Below the pieces are notes generated by a model. It was not told the DNA's origin. It saw nothing but the letters and a program-made list of their open reading frames with translations, and searched no databases. Position numbers and translations under genes: made by a program. Shown here in pieces: positions 1 through 8,827 of a stretch of 64,000 bases of DNA (its first letter is position 1; every line of letters starts with the position of its first letter). The stretch spans positions 1 to 64,000 of the forward strand of contig DLJZ01000004.1 of NCBI GenBank assembly GCA_002478865.1. The letters run 5' to 3'. This DNA comes from Hungatella sp. UBA7603 (GTDB lineage Bacteria > Bacillota > Clostridia > Lachnospirales > Lachnospiraceae).

Positions 1-132
1 CGACCGAATACTTAATGATGTTAAAATTATAATTTTTTTTCGACATTTTTTTCAAAACTCTGTTCATGCCATTATCAAAATGATATAATGTAAACTATCA
101 TATAACACGTTGGTAATGGAAGGAACACGAAC

Positions 133-1011
133 ATGAACTTAAGACATCTTACGATCTTTAAAATGGTGTGTGAAAAAGGCAGTATTACAGGAGCAGCCAA
201 GGCATTGTCTATGACTCAGCCTGCCGTCTCTCACGCCATTAATGAGCTAGAGGAATCCGTTGGCTCCCCCTTATTTGACCGGGTGTCCAGAAGGGTGGTA
301 ATCAACGAGAATGGTAAATTTTATTTGTCTAAGGTCAACCCCCTTCTGGAGCTTTACCAGGATCTTGAAAACTACTCTGGAACGCTGCACCTGAATGCAC
401 CTTTAAGAATTGGCTCCTGCGTGACTCTTGGCAGCTATTTACTTCCAGGAGTTGTTTCCCGCTTTACCCTTTCTAATCCAGATACCCAGATCAAAGTCTC
501 TGTATCAAGCTCCCAGGACATCACTGGTAAGCTTATGAAAAACGAACTGGATATCGGCCTTGTAGAAGGTGTCATTTCCGATGATCAATTAGAAAAGATC
601 CCCTTTTCTTCCTATCCCCTGGCCGTGATATGTGCCCCAAGTCATCCCCTGGCTAAATCAGGAGACCAGCCCGTGACTTTAGAGGAGCTTATTAAGGCAC
701 CTCTTCTTTTAAGAGAAACAGGGTGTACCATTCGAGATACGTTTGATTACGCTTTGGCACTTAACAATCTATCTTCAGAACCCCTTTGGACAAGTACCAA
801 TTCTGACGTTATTTTGCAGGCGGTAAAAGAAAACATTGGAATCGGTGTGGTTCCTAGGATTTTTGCCGATGAATGCATTCAGCATGGTGACATCGTTGAA
901 ATTGAAATTAAGGACTTTAACATAAGCTGCATGAATCATCTCGTATTTCAAAAGGATAAATTTCAGACGGAATCCTTTCAGGCATTTATAAATCTAGTAT
1001 TGTTCGAATAA
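133..1011 (+). CDS. LysR-family transcriptional regulator
   Basis: A 292-residue protein with the standard LysR layout. The N-terminal winged helix-turn-helix covers about residues 1-60, with the helix-turn-helix core around residues 18-44 (TGAAKALSMTQPAVSHAI). The effector-binding domain runs from about residue 87 to the end. The length is normal for the family. The ATG follows a GGAAGG ribosome site. LysR proteins are cytoplasmic DNA-binding regulators that usually control a divergent neighbour and respond to a small metabolite. The neighbour on the left lies outside the window, and the gene on the right converges on this one, so target and ligand cannot be named. The effector domain resembles the CysB/CysL/YwfL-like group only loosely. 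Confidence 0.93.
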   Translation: MNLRHLTIFKMVCEKGSITGAAKALSMTQPAVSHAINELEESVGSPLFDRVSRRVVINENGKFYLSKVNPLLELYQDLENYSGTLHLNAPLRIGSCVTLGSYLLPGVVSRFTLSNPDTQIKVSVSSSQDITGKLMKNELDIGLVEGVISDDQLEKIPFSSYPLAVICAPSHPLAKSGDQPVTLEELIKAPLLLRETGCTIRDTFDYALALNNLSSEPLWTSTNSDVILQAVKENIGIGVVPRIFADECIQHGDIVEIEIKDFNISCMNHLVFQKDKFQTESFQAFINLVLFE

Positions 1012-1015
1012 AAAA

Positions 1016-1094
1016 GGACTGCTATAAAAGCAATCCCCTTCTTTATCACATAAAACATGGGCCCGAAATGGTTTTCTCACCATCTCAAGCCCAT
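1016..1094. terminator. Paired hairpins between convergent genes
   Basis: Two inverted repeats fill the gap between the LysR gene and the aminotransferase gene. The first, 1016-1036 (GGACTGCT/AGCAATCC), is followed on the minus strand by a T run. The second, 1057-1094 (ATGGGC/GCCCAT plus ATGG/CCAT), is followed on the plus strand by TATTTTTAT. They look like terminators for the two converging transcripts. Confidence 0.7.
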
Positions 1095-1098
1095 ATTT

Positions 1099-2415
1099 TT
1101 ATGCATTTTCTTTTGTTTGTTCTTTATCCTTCTTCTCAGCTAATATCTTGTCGATGCTGACTAACTTCACACAAAGCGTAAATAACTCCATTGCCAGTAT
1201 CAAATCGCTTAAGGTCGGGTAAGACGGAGCAATTCTGATATTACAGTCATTTGGATCCTTTCCGTAAGGATAAGTAGCCCCAGCACCAGTCATAATAAGA
1301 CCGGATTTCTTGCATTTGGTCACAATGGCTTTGGCACATCCATTTAAGGAATTAAAGGAAATGAAGTAACCTCCCTTTGGATTGGTCCAGTCAGCGATAG
1401 ACAGCGCTCCCAGTTCCTGCTCTAGTGCATTGATAACCGCTTCAAACTTTGGTCTTATGATGTCTGCATGTTTTCTCATATGCTCGATCATACCGTGGAT
1501 ATCTCCAAAATACCGGACATGACGAAGCTGGTTCACCTTATCGTGTCCGATGGTCTGGATCTTTAACTGCCTTTTAATATCCACTAGGTTGTTCTGACTG
1601 GCTGCAATGGCTGCAATTCCTGAACCGGGGAAACTAACCTTAGAAGTAGAAGCAAATTTATACACAAGATCAGAATTACCTGCTCTCTTACACTCTGCTA
1701 AAATCTCGATTAGATGATCTTGATCATGGTCGTATAAATGATGGATGGTGTAAGCATTATCCCAGTAGATGCGGAAATCCTTAGCCGCTGGTTTTAAACG
1801 GGCAAATCTTCGTACTGTCTCATCGGAGTAGGAGATTCCCTGAGGATTGGAATACTTTGGCACGCACCAGATTCCCTTAATGGAATCATCACTTGCTACC
1901 AATTCTTCTACCATATCCATATCAGGTCCGTCAGGTGTCATTGGCACATTGATCATTTCTATGCCAAAGTACTCTGTGATGGCGAAATGTCTGTCATAAC
2001 CAGGAACAGGGCATAGAAACTTCACCTTATCCAGCTTGCACCAAGGCGTACTTCCCATCACTCCCTGGGTCATGGAGCGGGAAACCGTATCATACATGAC
2101 ATTTAAGCTGGAGTTCCCATAAATAAGAATGTAGTCAGGAGCTACCTCCATCATATCAGCAAGAAGCTCTTTTGCCTCCTTAATCCCGTCAAGAACCCCG
2201 TAATTTCGGCAGTCCGTGCCATCGTCACAAGTAAGATCCACATTGCCGCTTAATACATCCATCATTCCCATGGATATATCCAACTGTTCTGTACTCGGCT
2301 TTCCTCTTGACATATCAAGTCTTAAGTCCTTTGTCTGAAACTCCTTGTACTGTGCAGACAGATCTTTTTTAAGTGCCAGTAACTCTTCCTTTGTCATTTC
2401 CATATACGGCTTCAT
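1099..2415 (-). CDS. PLP-dependent aspartate-type aminotransferase
   Basis: A class I/II fold aminotransferase of about 438 residues. The Schiff-base lysine is expected in FASTSKVSFPGSG, and the conserved cofactor-binding segments YGNSSLN and YWDNAYTIHH are visible. The sequence fits the family of atypical aspartate aminotransferases (Pfam PF12897, once labelled MocR-like), which transfer the amino group of aspartate to 2-oxoglutarate. An upstream ATG at 2436 lies inside the AGGAGGAG ribosome site, so the ATG at 2415 (MKPYMEM) is the likely start. It lies 31 bases after gatB on the same strand and is probably the last gene of the aspS-gatCAB operon, which would link aspartate supply to Asp/Asn-tRNA charging. 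Substrate specificity is inferred from the family. Confidence 0.87.
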   Translation of the reverse strand: MKPYMEMTKEELLALKKDLSAQYKEFQTKDLRLDMSRGKPSTEQLDISMGMMDVLSGNVDLTCDDGTDCRNYGVLDGIKEAKELLADMMEVAPDYILIYGNSSLNVMYDTVSRSMTQGVMGSTPWCKLDKVKFLCPVPGYDRHFAITEYFGIEMINVPMTPDGPDMDMVEELVASDDSIKGIWCVPKYSNPQGISYSDETVRRFARLKPAAKDFRIYWDNAYTIHHLYDHDQDHLIEILAECKRAGNSDLVYKFASTSKVSFPGSGIAAIAASQNNLVDIKRQLKIQTIGHDKVNQLRHVRYFGDIHGMIEHMRKHADIIRPKFEAVINALEQELGALSIADWTNPKGGYFISFNSLNGCAKAIVTKCKKSGLIMTGAGATYPYGKDPNDCNIRIAPSYPTLSDLILAMELFTLCVKLVSIDKILAEKKDKEQTKENA

Positions 2416-2446
2416 AGATTCCTTACTCCTCCTCATTTAGACTCCA

Positions 2447-3880
2447 TTAACCTAGCAGTTCCTTTACAATCTGGTTGACCAAAGCCGGACCGGCCTTTCC
2501 TTTCATAGCTTTCATGGTCTGGCCTACTAAAAATCCCATGGCCTTTTCCTTACCACTATGGTAATCAGCAACAGACTGGGGATTTGCATCAATAATTCCC
2601 TGGATTGTTTCCCGAAGCTGTCCTTCATCGTTTACGACTTTTAATCCTTTTTCTTCCACATATTGCTCTGGATCAACATTTTCCGCAAAGATTCGTTCAA
2701 AAACTTCTTTTGCAACCGTACGGTTAATGGTACCATTATCCACTAACTGAATTAATTTTGCAAGGTTTTCCGGTGAAAAAGACATTTTTTCCGGTTCCAT
2801 CTCATGCTCTTTTAACAAACGCATCGCTTCTACCATAAGCCAGTTAGCCACTTCTTTTGGCTTTCCACAGAGTTCCGTGACCGCTTCAAAAATATCTGCG
2901 ATATGCTTAGAACCAGTGATAATATCAGCATCGTATTCAGAAAGATTAAATACTTCCTGATACCTTGCCATCTTTTCCGTACGAAGTTCTGGCTGTCTAT
3001 CTACAATGGATTTGATCCACTCGTCGCTGATCACAATTGGAGGGAGATCCGGGTCCGGGAAATACCGATAATCCTTGGCATCTTCTTTGGAACGCATCGC
3101 GTAGGAAGATTCCTTGTTGTCATCCCATCTTCTTGTTTCCTGAGTAATCATTTTTCCTTCTTCAATTAACTCGATCTGGCGTTTTCTCTCTCCTTCTATG
3201 GCTCTTGAAATGGCTTTAAAAGAGTTTAGATTCTTCATTTCCGTTCTGGTTCCAAATTCCTTTGCACCAACTTCACGAATGGATAAGTTTACATCGGCTC
3301 TCATAGAACCTTCCTGTAACTTACAGTCCGATGCGCCAAGATACTGGATGATTAGTCTCAGCTTTTCTAAATATGCGTTGACCTCTTCTCCGCTTCTCAT
3401 ATCTGGTTCCGAAACAATCTCGATCAAAGGAACACCACTTCTGTTAAAATCGACCAAAGAGCAATCATCCCACTCATCATGAATCAATTTACCAGCATCC
3501 TCTTCCATATGAATCTCATGGATACCGATTTTCTTTTTCCCTGCTGAGGTGTCAATTTCCACATATCCGTCATGACAGATGGGAAGATAGAGCTGGGAGA
3601 TCTGATAGTTTTGGGGATTATCTGGGTAAAAGTAGTTTTTACGGTCAAATTTAGAGTCCTGGTTGATCTTACAGTTGGCCGCAAGGCCAACTGCCATAGC
3701 GTATTCTACTACCTGTTTGTTTAAAACAGGTAACGATCCTGGCATACCAGTACAAACAGGACAAGTATGGGTATTTGGCGCTCCTCCAAATTCCGTAGAG
3801 CAGGAGCAGAATATCTTTGTTTTGGTGGCTAGTTCCACATGAACTTCAAGTCCAATGACTGTCTCATACTGCTTGCTCAT
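2447..3880 (-). CDS. gatB: Asp-tRNA(Asn)/Glu-tRNA(Gln) amidotransferase subunit B
   Basis: A 477-residue GatB with the typical opening YETVIGLEVHVELAT, the zinc-site cysteines in CSCSTEFG and NTHTCPVC, and the C-terminal YqeY-like tail (residues about 330-477) that contacts the tRNA elbow. GatB binds the misacylated Asp-tRNA(Asn) or Glu-tRNA(Gln) and activates it with ATP before amidation by the GatA active site. The length is normal. The ATG directly follows the gatA stop codon, with a GGAGG ribosome site inside the end of gatA, so the two are translationally coupled. It is followed by the aminotransferase gene. Confidence 0.98.
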   Translation of the reverse strand: MSKQYETVIGLEVHVELATKTKIFCSCSTEFGGAPNTHTCPVCTGMPGSLPVLNKQVVEYAMAVGLAANCKINQDSKFDRKNYFYPDNPQNYQISQLYLPICHDGYVEIDTSAGKKKIGIHEIHMEEDAGKLIHDEWDDCSLVDFNRSGVPLIEIVSEPDMRSGEEVNAYLEKLRLIIQYLGASDCKLQEGSMRADVNLSIREVGAKEFGTRTEMKNLNSFKAISRAIEGERKRQIELIEEGKMITQETRRWDDNKESSYAMRSKEDAKDYRYFPDPDLPPIVISDEWIKSIVDRQPELRTEKMARYQEVFNLSEYDADIITGSKHIADIFEAVTELCGKPKEVANWLMVEAMRLLKEHEMEPEKMSFSPENLAKLIQLVDNGTINRTVAKEVFERIFAENVDPEQYVEEKGLKVVNDEGQLRETIQGIIDANPQSVADYHSGKEKAMGFLVGQTMKAMKGKAGPALVNQIVKELLG

Positions 3881-5377
3881 CTACTTCTCCTCCCTTCCTG
3901 ATATGGCCAGTTGAGCTGTCTTCGGCATCACATATCCGTGCTCCCCTTCCAGGGCAAAGCCAGCGCGAAGAATGTTCTTCTCCTGAAAACAGTCTCCAAT
4001 AAGCTGAAGTCCCACAGGAAGTCCCTTTTGATCCCTTCCAAATGGAATGCTCAGTCCTGGAAGTCCTGCCAGGTTTACGGCAATGGTATAAATATCTCCA
4101 AGGTACATCTTTAAGGAATCACTTAGGCTCTCGTTAAGCTTTGGCGCCGTGGTCGGAGCGGTTGGTCCTAAAATCACATCATACTTTGCAAAGGCATCAT
4201 CAAAGGACTTTTTAATCAGTGCTTTGGTTTTAAGTGCCTTTATATAATATGCATCATAATAACCAGAGCTTAATACAAAAGAGCCAAGCATGATACGACG
4301 CTTTACTTCCGCTCCAAATCCCTGAGAGCGGCTTTTTTTATACATTCCGTGAAGACCACTATATTCCTTCGCCCGAAAGCCATACTTTACACCGTCAAAT
4401 CGGGATAAGTTAGAGCTCGCTTCTGCGGAGGCAATGATATAATAAGCAGGGATGGCGTATTTGACCCTTCCAAGGTCAAAGGTTTCAACCACTGCACCTT
4501 TTTCCTCAAGAATCTTTGCTGCCTTAAGAACTGCTTCCTTCACTTCCTCATTGAGACCCTCGCCTAAATAGTCCGCTGGAATTCCAACTCTAAGTCCTTT
4601 TACTTCTCCTGTCAGAGCATCTAAAAAGGAGTAATCCTCACGTTCTACAGATGTACTGTCTTTGGGATCATGGGAGGCAAGAACCTCTAAGATGGCGGCG
4701 CAGTCTGTCACGTCTTTCGCTACGGGTCCAATCTGATCCAAAGAAGAACCATAGGCAATAAGTCCGTACCGGGAAATAGTTCCGTAAGTGGGCTTTAAGC
4801 CTGTAACACCACAATAGGAAGCAGGTTGCCTGATGGAACCACCAGTATCGGAGCCAAGGGCATAATAGCTTTCTGAGGCGGAAACTGCGGCACAGGAACC
4901 TCCAGAAGAGCCTCCTGGCACATGCTCTATGTTCCATGGATTTTTCGTAGGCCCAAATGCAGAAGTCTCCGTGGTGCTCCCCATGGCGAACTCATCCATA
5001 TTTGTCTTACCTATTATAATAGCGCCTGCTTTTATTAAATTATCCACTGCCGTAGCCGTATACGTTGGAACAAAATCAGCTAGAATGTTTGAGCTGCAGG
5101 TGGTCTTCATATCTTTGACGCAGATATTATCTTTGATGGCAACCGGAACTCCTGCCAGTGGACCCGTAAGCTCACCAGAATCGATTCTTTTTTGCACTGC
5201 TTCAGCCTGAGTAAAAGCGTATTCTTCTTCAACAGTTACAAAGCTGTTAAGCACAGGTTCCATATCTTTTATCTGGTCCATAACTGCTTTTACCGCTTCT
5301 GAAACTGTGACTTCTTTTTCTTTTATCTTTTTTCCAAGCCCTACCGCGGTTAGGGACAATATATCTTTTTCTGTCAT
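3881..5377 (-). CDS. gatA: Asp-tRNA(Asn)/Glu-tRNA(Gln) amidotransferase subunit A
   Basis: A 498-residue amidase-signature enzyme. The Gly/Ser-rich signature is visible as GGSSGGSCAAVSA followed by GSDTGGSIRQPA, with the cis-Ser/Ser catalytic pair in this stretch and the catalytic Lys in the earlier segment VAIKDNI. GatA releases ammonia from glutamine (or asparagine) and channels it to GatB. The start ATG follows a GGAGG site 11 bases downstream of gatC. Length and motifs are typical of a complete active subunit in the cytoplasmic GatCAB complex. Confidence 0.98.
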   Translation of the reverse strand: MTEKDILSLTAVGLGKKIKEKEVTVSEAVKAVMDQIKDMEPVLNSFVTVEEEYAFTQAEAVQKRIDSGELTGPLAGVPVAIKDNICVKDMKTTCSSNILADFVPTYTATAVDNLIKAGAIIIGKTNMDEFAMGSTTETSAFGPTKNPWNIEHVPGGSSGGSCAAVSASESYYALGSDTGGSIRQPASYCGVTGLKPTYGTISRYGLIAYGSSLDQIGPVAKDVTDCAAILEVLASHDPKDSTSVEREDYSFLDALTGEVKGLRVGIPADYLGEGLNEEVKEAVLKAAKILEEKGAVVETFDLGRVKYAIPAYYIIASAEASSNLSRFDGVKYGFRAKEYSGLHGMYKKSRSQGFGAEVKRRIMLGSFVLSSGYYDAYYIKALKTKALIKKSFDDAFAKYDVILGPTAPTTAPKLNESLSDSLKMYLGDIYTIAVNLAGLPGLSIPFGRDQKGLPVGLQLIGDCFQEKNILRAGFALEGEHGYVMPKTAQLAISGREEK

Positions 5378-5388
5378 CTGCCTGCCTC

Positions 5389-5682
5389 CTATTCCACTGT
5401 TTTTGGTACCTTAAAGGCTCCGTCCTTTTTCTCGGGAGCATTCTTTAAGATGTTGTCTCTGTCATCGCCATTGGTTACCACGTCGTCACGAAATACGTTA
5501 TGAATTGGGAATACATGAGACATTGGTTCAACTTCGTCCGTATCCAGTTCGTTTAAGGTATCGATATAATCAAGCATGCGGCCCATGTCCTTTTTTGCTT
5601 CTTCCCGCTCTTTTTCGCTTAACTCAAGCTTTGCTAAGATTCCTACGTATTCGATCATATCATCATCGATCAAGTGTGCCAT
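5389..5682 (-). CDS. gatC: Asp-tRNA(Asn)/Glu-tRNA(Gln) amidotransferase subunit C
   Basis: A 97-residue GatC, the small subunit that wraps around the GatA-GatB interface and stabilises the complex. The family pattern [13 protein letters not shown] near the N-terminus and [17 protein letters not shown] in the middle is clear. An AAAGGAGGAAAT ribosome site precedes the ATG. It lies 12 bases downstream of aspS and 11 bases upstream of gatA, so all are expected on one mRNA. Confidence 0.97.
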   Translation of the reverse strand: MAHLIDDDMIEYVGILAKLELSEKEREEAKKDMGRMLDYIDTLNELDTDEVEPMSHVFPIHNVFRDDVVTNGDDRDNILKNAPEKKDGAFKVPKTVE

Positions 5683-5694
5683 TATTTCCTCCTT

Positions 5695-7026
5695 TTATGG
5701 TTCCAGTCTTGTAACATCTCTTGGGAACAGGGTGGTCTCTCTTACATTGGCCTCATCAAGAAGACGCATCGTCAGACGTTCAAGACCAATCCCCAGGCCA
5801 CCGTGTGGCGGCATACCATACTGAAAGATCATTAAATAGGAAGATATGTCTTCAGGGTTCATTCCTCTGACTTCCATCTTTTTTAGTATAGTCTCATAAT
5901 CATGGATTCTCTGACCACCGGTTGTAATCTCAAGTCCGCGGAAAAGTAAATCAAAGCTTAAGGTATAACGATCATCTGTGGGATCGTCCATGGCATAGAA
6001 GGGACGCTTCTTTGATGGATAATGAGTCACAAATACGAAATCACTACCACACTCTTCTTTAAAGTAACGACCAATGAGTACTTCTTCTTCCGGCTCTAAA
6101 TCATATGGGTTCTTGATTTTTCGATCATATTTTTCAGATACCAATTCTTTCGCCTCTGAAAAACGTACAGTTGGAATGTTTGATACATCTGGAAGTTCGA
6201 TTTTTAACATCTTTAATTCCTGTGCGTACTCTTTTTTCAAAAGATCAAAGGTGTACTGAAGGAAGCCTGTTTCCATTTCCATAATCTCTTCAAAGCCATC
6301 GATATATCCCATCTCAAAATCCATGCTGGTATATTCGTTTAGATGTCTGGTGGTATTGTGTTTTTCCGCACGAAATACTGGTGCCACTTCAAAGACACGG
6401 TCATATACACCTACCATTGTCTGCTTATAGAACTGAGGACTTTGAGCAAGCTCTGCCTTTTTATTAAAATAGTCCAGTTTAAATACGTTTGATCCGCCTT
6501 CTGCGCCGCGGGCAACAAGCTTTGGCGTACGGATTTCAGTAAATTCTTTTAAATGAAGGAAATCCCGAAAGCCTCTTACGATTCCTTCCTGAATGCGAAA
6601 CTTTGCTCTCTCCATAGGATTTCTTAAGGTTATGGGACGCAGGGAAAGCTTTGTCTCAAGGGAAGTGTTTAACTTCCATTTACTGATGGCAATGGGAAGC
6701 ACTTCTGCTGGCTGGGATAACACTTCAATCTCTCTTAAGCGCAGCTCAAATCCATGAGGCGCCCGAACTTCTTCTGATACGACGCCTGTCACACGGATTG
6801 CAGATTCTTCTTTTAAAAGAGCAAGATCAAATGCTGTCTTACCTTTTTCAAATACGCACTGTACCAGTCCTTCTGATTTACGAAGAATGACAAATGCCAC
6901 ATCTCCCATATCCCGAATGGTATGGACACTGCCCTCCATGCGAATGGTCTTTCCTACATTTTCTCCTACTAAACCTTTTGCAATTCCTATTGTTTCTTTT
7001 TCTCTTACACCTTTGATGAATTCCAT
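5695..7026 (-). CDS. aspS: Aspartyl-tRNA synthetase, archaeal/non-discriminating type
   Basis: A 443-residue class II synthetase: an N-terminal OB-fold anticodon-binding domain (about residues 20-110) and a C-terminal catalytic domain with motif 2 (VFEVAPVFRAEKHNT) and motif 3 (PPHGGLGIGLERL). It lacks the large GAD insertion of the bacterial AspRS (about 590 residues), so it belongs to the short archaeal-type group also called AspS2. Members that occur with GatCAB usually also charge tRNA(Asn) with Asp, which GatCAB then amidates. It is the first gene of aspS-gatC-gatA-gatB-aminotransferase and lies behind a T-box leader. Non-discrimination is inferred from type and context. An AAGGAGA ribosome site precedes the ATG. 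Confidence 0.95.
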   Translation of the reverse strand: MEFIKGVREKETIGIAKGLVGENVGKTIRMEGSVHTIRDMGDVAFVILRKSEGLVQCVFEKGKTAFDLALLKEESAIRVTGVVSEEVRAPHGFELRLREIEVLSQPAEVLPIAISKWKLNTSLETKLSLRPITLRNPMERAKFRIQEGIVRGFRDFLHLKEFTEIRTPKLVARGAEGGSNVFKLDYFNKKAELAQSPQFYKQTMVGVYDRVFEVAPVFRAEKHNTTRHLNEYTSMDFEMGYIDGFEEIMEMETGFLQYTFDLLKKEYAQELKMLKIELPDVSNIPTVRFSEAKELVSEKYDRKIKNPYDLEPEEEVLIGRYFKEECGSDFVFVTHYPSKKRPFYAMDDPTDDRYTLSFDLLFRGLEITTGGQRIHDYETILKKMEVRGMNPEDISSYLMIFQYGMPPHGGLGIGLERLTMRLLDEANVRETTLFPRDVTRLEP

Positions 7027-7039
7027 CTCTGTATTCTCC

Positions 7040-7535
7040 TTACCTAAATGTAATTGCTTTGATCCCGGTAAGGATATTTTGACAATAAAATATCCCGCCC
7101 CGGAATACAGTTACATATTCCGGGACGGGATTTATATTCGATAAATTCCCGCGGTACCACCCGCATTGAGACCTATTCAAATTCATCTTTATAAAAACAG
7201 ACTGATCTGTAATAATCTCCACTCAAGCATTTAACGCATGCATACGGATAAACCTACTCATGCACTGAAAATCCCAAGGATCTTTAGCTGCTTCGGCTTA
7301 TCAGCTCCGGAGTGTTCCCATAGCCAAGTTCCACATGACGGCGCTCTCAGTCGGTGGCGCCCTCTTCCTGTTGAGGTCCATAGGCCAGAGTCTCCATCTC
7401 TGCCTTTTTCTATATCTTTTTCCATTCCTGTTCTATAAGCTTCCCTGTTTTTAAGTATTTTATAACAGTTCATCACTTCATCACAATGAATTTCACTAAT
7501 AATATCACAATCTTTTTTATCCTGCAATATTTATT
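7040..7535 (-). promoter_or_regulatory. T-box riboswitch leader of the aspS operon
   Basis: This 650-base stretch between aspS and the divergent NYN gene is occupied by a T-box leader on the minus strand. The conserved T-box core is at 7148-7164 (GCGGGTGGTACCGCGGG on the minus strand). Upstream of it is the characteristic GAGTAGG...GCGTTAAATGCTTGAGTGG segment (about 7215-7265). Downstream is a strong terminator, 7092-7132 (ATCCCG...CGGGAT arms), that would be mutually exclusive with an antiterminator containing the T-box core. Uncharged tRNA should stabilise the antiterminator and turn on the operon. The specifier codon (Asp or Asn) could not be fixed by eye. The 5' end is approximate, and I found no convincing -35/-10 pair for this leader. 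Confidence 0.9.
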
Positions 7536-7577
7536 TTCAACAAATTAATTCCAGTTATTTCAAAAACCTCTGTAATG

Positions 7578-7606
7578 TTGACTTTTCCTATGGTAAAGGG
7601 TACAAT
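7578..7606 (+). promoter_or_regulatory. Sigma-A-type promoter of the NYN-domain gene
   Basis: TTGACT (7578-7583), a 17-base spacer and TACAAT (7601-7606) form a good housekeeping promoter. It reads into the NYN gene that starts at 7676, leaving a leader of about 60 bases. Confidence 0.65.
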
Positions 7607-7675
7607 TAGGACCAGTCTTTCTATGGTTCCAAAAAGGCTTTTTTTATTTTACTACAGCAGAGAGGTGACAAAATA

Positions 7676-8197
7676 ATGAGTTCTGAGTATCTATTGGTAG
7701 ACGGCTACAACATCATATTTGCATGGCCCGAATTAAAGGAGCTTACAGAAACCAACATGGACTCCGCCAGAACGAAGCTCCAGGACATACTCTGCAATTA
7801 TCAAGGATATAAAAAATGCAATGTTATTCTTGTCTTCGACGGCTATAAGGTCAAAGGGAATCCAGGAACGATTTTGCAATACCATAACATAAACGTAATT
7901 TTTACAAAGGAAGCAGAAACAGCAGATCAATACATTGAAAAAATCAGCCAGCAGATTGGCAGGCAATACCAGGTAAGAGTTGCAACCTCCGACAAGCTGG
8001 AACAGATCATTATTCTTGGTAAAGGATGTACCAGACTGTCTGCAAGAGACCTTAAAAAAGAGATTGAAGAAACCAATACAGAAATTAAAAAAGAACACTT
8101 GGAACGGTTTCCCTCCAAGAAAAATCGACTGTTTGACAATGTGGATCCTGAACTGTTTGAATACCTGGAAAAAATACGTCTGAATAAGAAAGATTAG
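7676..8197 (+). CDS. YacP/Rae1-like NYN-domain nuclease
   Basis: A 173-residue NYN-domain protein. It opens with [15 protein letters not shown], where the Asp is a metal-binding acidic residue, has [13 protein letters not shown] with the second acidic site, and ends in a helical tail. This matches the YacP family (PF05991). The B. subtilis member (Rae1) is a ribosome-associated endoribonuclease that cleaves certain mRNAs in the A site. No signal peptide, so cytoplasmic. An AGAGGTGA ribosome site precedes the ATG. The gene has its own promoter and is followed 65 bases later by mntP. Nuclease activity is inferred from the family only. Confidence 0.88.
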   Translation: MSSEYLLVDGYNIIFAWPELKELTETNMDSARTKLQDILCNYQGYKKCNVILVFDGYKVKGNPGTILQYHNINVIFTKEAETADQYIEKISQQIGRQYQVRVATSDKLEQIIILGKGCTRLSARDLKKEIEETNTEIKKEHLERFPSKKNRLFDNVDPELFEYLEKIRLNKKD

Positions 8198-8262
8198 TTT
8201 TACCGTTCTACCCTCCATTTCTATCGGCATATATTAATTTAGCCGTCTTAGGAGGAATCACC

Positions 8263-8826
8263 ATGTCGTTAATTGAATTGTTTCTCGTAGCAACCGGGGT
8301 GTCCATGGATGCCTTCGCTGTTGCCATATGCAAAGGATTAACTCTCCCCCGAATGAACTGGAAACACGCATTTATCGTTGGCCTCTACTTTGGAGGCTTT
8401 CAGTCTCTCATGCCGTTTCTCGGCTATCTTCTAGGATCCCAATTTAAGGATGTTATTATCTCCTTTGACCATTGGATTGCATTTATTTTGCTTGGAAGTA
8501 TTGGCCTTAATATGATCAAAGAATCCTTCTCCCATGAACTGGATGACTGCGGGGATTTTTCTCTTCACCCAGGGTCCATGCTTTTACTGGCGCTTGCTAC
8601 CAGCATTGATGCACTTGCCCTGGGCGTTACATTTGCGTTTTTAAGTGTGAAGATCTTGCCGGCAGTTTTTTTCATCGGACTTACTGCCTTTATTTTTTCT
8701 GTCCTGGGGGTAAAGGCAGGAAATTTGTTTGGTGCTAAGTTTAAGTCAAAGGCAGAATTTGCAGGCGGCCTCATCCTTATCTTCATGGGTGGCGAGATTT
8801 TGATCGACCAGCTTTTTGGATTTTAA
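8263..8826 (+). CDS. mntP: Manganese efflux pump MntP
   Basis: A 187-residue membrane protein with six hydrophobic segments and two copies of the family motif carrying conserved Asp: [14 protein letters not shown] at the N-terminus and [15 protein letters not shown] in the middle. This is the internally duplicated MntP (DUF204) fold, which exports Mn2+ from the cytoplasm. An AGGAGG site precedes the ATG. No manganese riboswitch is visible, since only 65 bases separate it from the NYN gene. The stop codon lies one base from the end of the convergent deacetylase gene, so no terminator fits between them. Confidence 0.95.
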   Translation: MSLIELFLVATGVSMDAFAVAICKGLTLPRMNWKHAFIVGLYFGGFQSLMPFLGYLLGSQFKDVIISFDHWIAFILLGSIGLNMIKESFSHELDDCGDFSLHPGSMLLLALATSIDALALGVTFAFLSVKILPAVFFIGLTAFIFSVLGVKAGNLFGAKFKSKAEFAGGLILIFMGGEILIDQLFGF

Positions 8827-8827
8827 T

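Noticed and set aside
7258..7527. An 89-codon open frame on the minus strand within the aspS leader
   Set aside because: It lies across the T-box stem I region, which is structured RNA; no start context and no similarity seen.
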